This document shows positions 14,069-15,022 of a stretch of 15,022 nt of DNA, piece after piece (positions within the stretch are counted from its first letter, which is position 1; each line of letters opens with the position of its first letter). Origin of the DNA: JBLKSS01 sp047607725 (GTDB taxonomy: Bacteria > Pseudomonadota > Gammaproteobacteria > Enterobacterales > Enterobacteriaceae). The stretch is from the NCBI RefSeq assembly GCF_047607725.1, contig NZ_JBLKSS010000033.1, forward strand, positions 1 to 15,022, read 5' to 3'. The notes beneath the pieces are model-generated. The model did no database searches. It was not told where the DNA came from and saw only the letters and a list, made by a program, of their open reading frames with translations. A program made the translations under genes and the position numbers.

Positions 14069-14717
14069 TTATAAGGCGGTATCCAAGGCGTCGCGCAGAC
14101 CGTCGCCCAGCCAGTTGAACAGCAGCACCGTGACGAAAATTACCATGCCGGGAATAAAGGCCAGCATGGGCGCGTTCCACATGTAACCGCGCTCATTGGA
14201 AATGCATGTTTCCCCAACTCGGATCCGGCGGCTGCACGCCCAGCCCGAGAAAAGATAAGGAAGACTCGATGAGGATCACCCAGCCGATGCCGAGCGTGGC
14301 GGATACGATTATGGCCGGCCAGGACTGCGGCAGAATATGTTTGAAGAACAACCTAAGCGGGGTCGCGCCCAGCGCCCGCGCGGCCTCGACATACACCAGC
14401 TCCCGGTTGCGCAGCACCTCGCCCCGCACGATGCGGGCGATGCTCATCCAACTGGTGACACCGATGACGATCACAATATTGGCGAGTGTCGAGCCAAATA
14501 GCGCCAGCACGGTCAGCATAAAAAAGAAGATGGGCACGGACAGCATACCGTCGGTGAGACGCATCAAAACGCTATCGATCCTGCCGCGGGCGAAGCCCGC
14601 AATGCCGCCTATCAGCGTGCCGATGGCCACCGAGAAAATGACCGCCGACACCCCAACCGACAGAGAAATTCGCGCGCCGTAGATCAAGCGGGAAAAAACA
14701 TCGCGCCCGTTCTCATC
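14069..14717 (-). pseudogene. DppC/OppC-type ABC permease, truncated by IS66 and frameshifted
   Basis: This is the second permease of a dipeptide/oligopeptide-type ABC importer. Several hydrophobic helices are visible, as is the ATPase-contact loop EAARALGATPLRLFFKHILP. The N-terminus is missing: coding sequence begins at 14717 with DENGRDVFSRLIYGARISL, directly against the IS66 end, so about 70-80 residues with the first helix are gone. Near 14203 one extra base after SWGNM ends the frame as HFQ-stop (14193-14195). Skipping it restores the family tail, ISNERGYMWNAPMLAFIPG and then FNWLGDGLRDALD, to the TAA at 14069-14071. Both lesions are independently disabling. As first visible gene of the hyu operon it suggests the operon imported its substrate. 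The rest of the transporter would lie beyond the IS or is lost. Confidence 0.88.
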
Positions 14718-14739
14718 GTAAGCGTACGCCCAGCGCCGT
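14718..14739 (+). repeat. IS66 terminal inverted repeat (left end)
   Basis: These 22 bases equal the reverse complement of 231-252, which ties the two partial elements together as copies of the same IS. Confidence 0.88.
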
Positions 14740-14801
14740 CTGTTAATTCCCCATCAAGTTATTGAAGATGATGTCCATTATTTTTTTAATGGGTGCCATT
14801 C

Positions 14802-15022
14802 ATGAAACAAACCCCACCAAAACCCTCAAGACGTCGTCCTAATTTCCCGCTGGACTTTAAAATTAAGCTGGTTGAGCAGGTGCTCCAGCCCGGCGTATCC
14901 ATTGCCAAGCTGGCACGGGATAACGGTATCAATGACAATTTGCTGTTCAACTGGCGCCAGCTCTACCGTCAGGGCAAGTTCGGTGTCCAACCTAAAATCC
15001 CCACTACACAGCAGGCTGAGCT
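14802..15022 (+). CDS. tnpA: IS66-family accessory protein TnpA (OrfA), N-terminal part
   Basis: The first 73 residues are present and the gene runs off the window. The sequence from residue 18 on (DFKIKLVEQVLQPGVSIAKL, then ARDNGINDNLLFNWRQLYRQG) is the helix-turn-helix of small IS66-type OrfA proteins; the INDNLLFNWR run is characteristic. Such proteins are the first of the tnpA-tnpB-tnpC set needed for transposition and probably bind the element ends. The ATG at 14802 lies 84 bases inside the left inverted repeat. Its ribosome site is poor (TGGGTG), common for IS genes. An IS3-type OrfA shares the HTH, but the end sequence and the tnpC tail at 1-222 favour IS66. Confidence 0.82.
   Translation, partial: MKQTPPKPSRRRPNFPLDFKIKLVEQVLQPGVSIAKLARDNGINDNLLFNWRQLYRQGKFGVQPKIPTTQQAE

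Larger units (their letters stand above)
14718..15022 (+). mobile_element. IS66-family element, left end (runs off window end)
   Basis: The element starts with GTAAGCGTACGCCCAG at 14718, identical over 22 bases to the end at 231-252. The first transposition gene begins 84 bases inside. It is inserted in the permease gene. Bases 14710-14717 (TTCTCATC) would be one copy of the target duplication; they do not match the flank of the element at 252. Confidence 0.88.

Overview
The window looks like chromosomal DNA of an enterobacterium (Enterobacterales). Its proteins match enterobacterial families: KduD-type dehydrogenase, fused ATP-dependent dihydroxyacetone kinase, glucose-type PTS IIB, IS66 transposases. 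About half of the larger genes are broken by single-base frameshifts, a nonsense codon or insertion-sequence ends. That mix of intact and freshly broken genes, IS copies and short tandem repeats fits a recently host-restricted symbiont such as Sodalis and its relatives. The genus is an inference from style, not shown by a marker gene. One ambiguous base (N at 2427) points to a draft assembly.

Layout: (1) 1-252 is the right end of an IS66-family element, and 14718-15022 is the left end of what looks like a second copy of the same element in the same orientation. The two ends share 22 identical terminal bases. (2) 253-1760 is a minus-strand pair, kduD followed by an RpiB-family isomerase, behind a good sigma-70 promoter with operator-like palindromes. 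The IS66 end has cut into the isomerase tail and supplies its stop codon. (3) 1760-2130 is low-complexity DNA with a 45-bp duplication, followed by a promoter and a small XRE-type regulator. (4) 2586-2809 is a tail-to-tail gap with two CRP-like palindromes. (5) 2810-5901 holds a divergent pair: an alpha-glucuronidase-like (GH67-like) hydrolase on minus and a Gfo/Idh/MocA oxidoreductase on plus. The oxidoreductase carries ten perfect in-frame 12-bp repeats. (6) 5902-7936 is a repeat-rich gap, then a dihydroxyacetone kinase split by an amber codon. (7) 7937-9040 has a 24-bp tandem repeat, an orphan PTS IIB gene and a truncated one-helix membrane protein gene. (8) 9041-9378 is a 338-bp transposase-less element with 49-bp terminal inverted repeats. 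(9) 9379-14717 is a minus-strand catabolic operon in order DppC-type permease, MmgE/PrpD, HyuB, HyuA. Only HyuB is open from end to end.

How it works together: KduD, the RpiB-type isomerase, the GH67-like hydrolase and possibly the Gfo/Idh enzyme fit breakdown of uronate-containing oligosaccharides; the isomerase plus KduD would carry unsaturated uronates toward 2-keto-3-deoxygluconate. The hyu operon would have imported and hydrolysed a hydantoin- or oxoproline-like compound but is now dead. I see no new defence or secretion system. The most unusual item is the (AILD)10 repeat inside the Gfo/Idh gene; next are the solo 338-bp element at a rearrangement joint and the promoter architecture in front of kduD.
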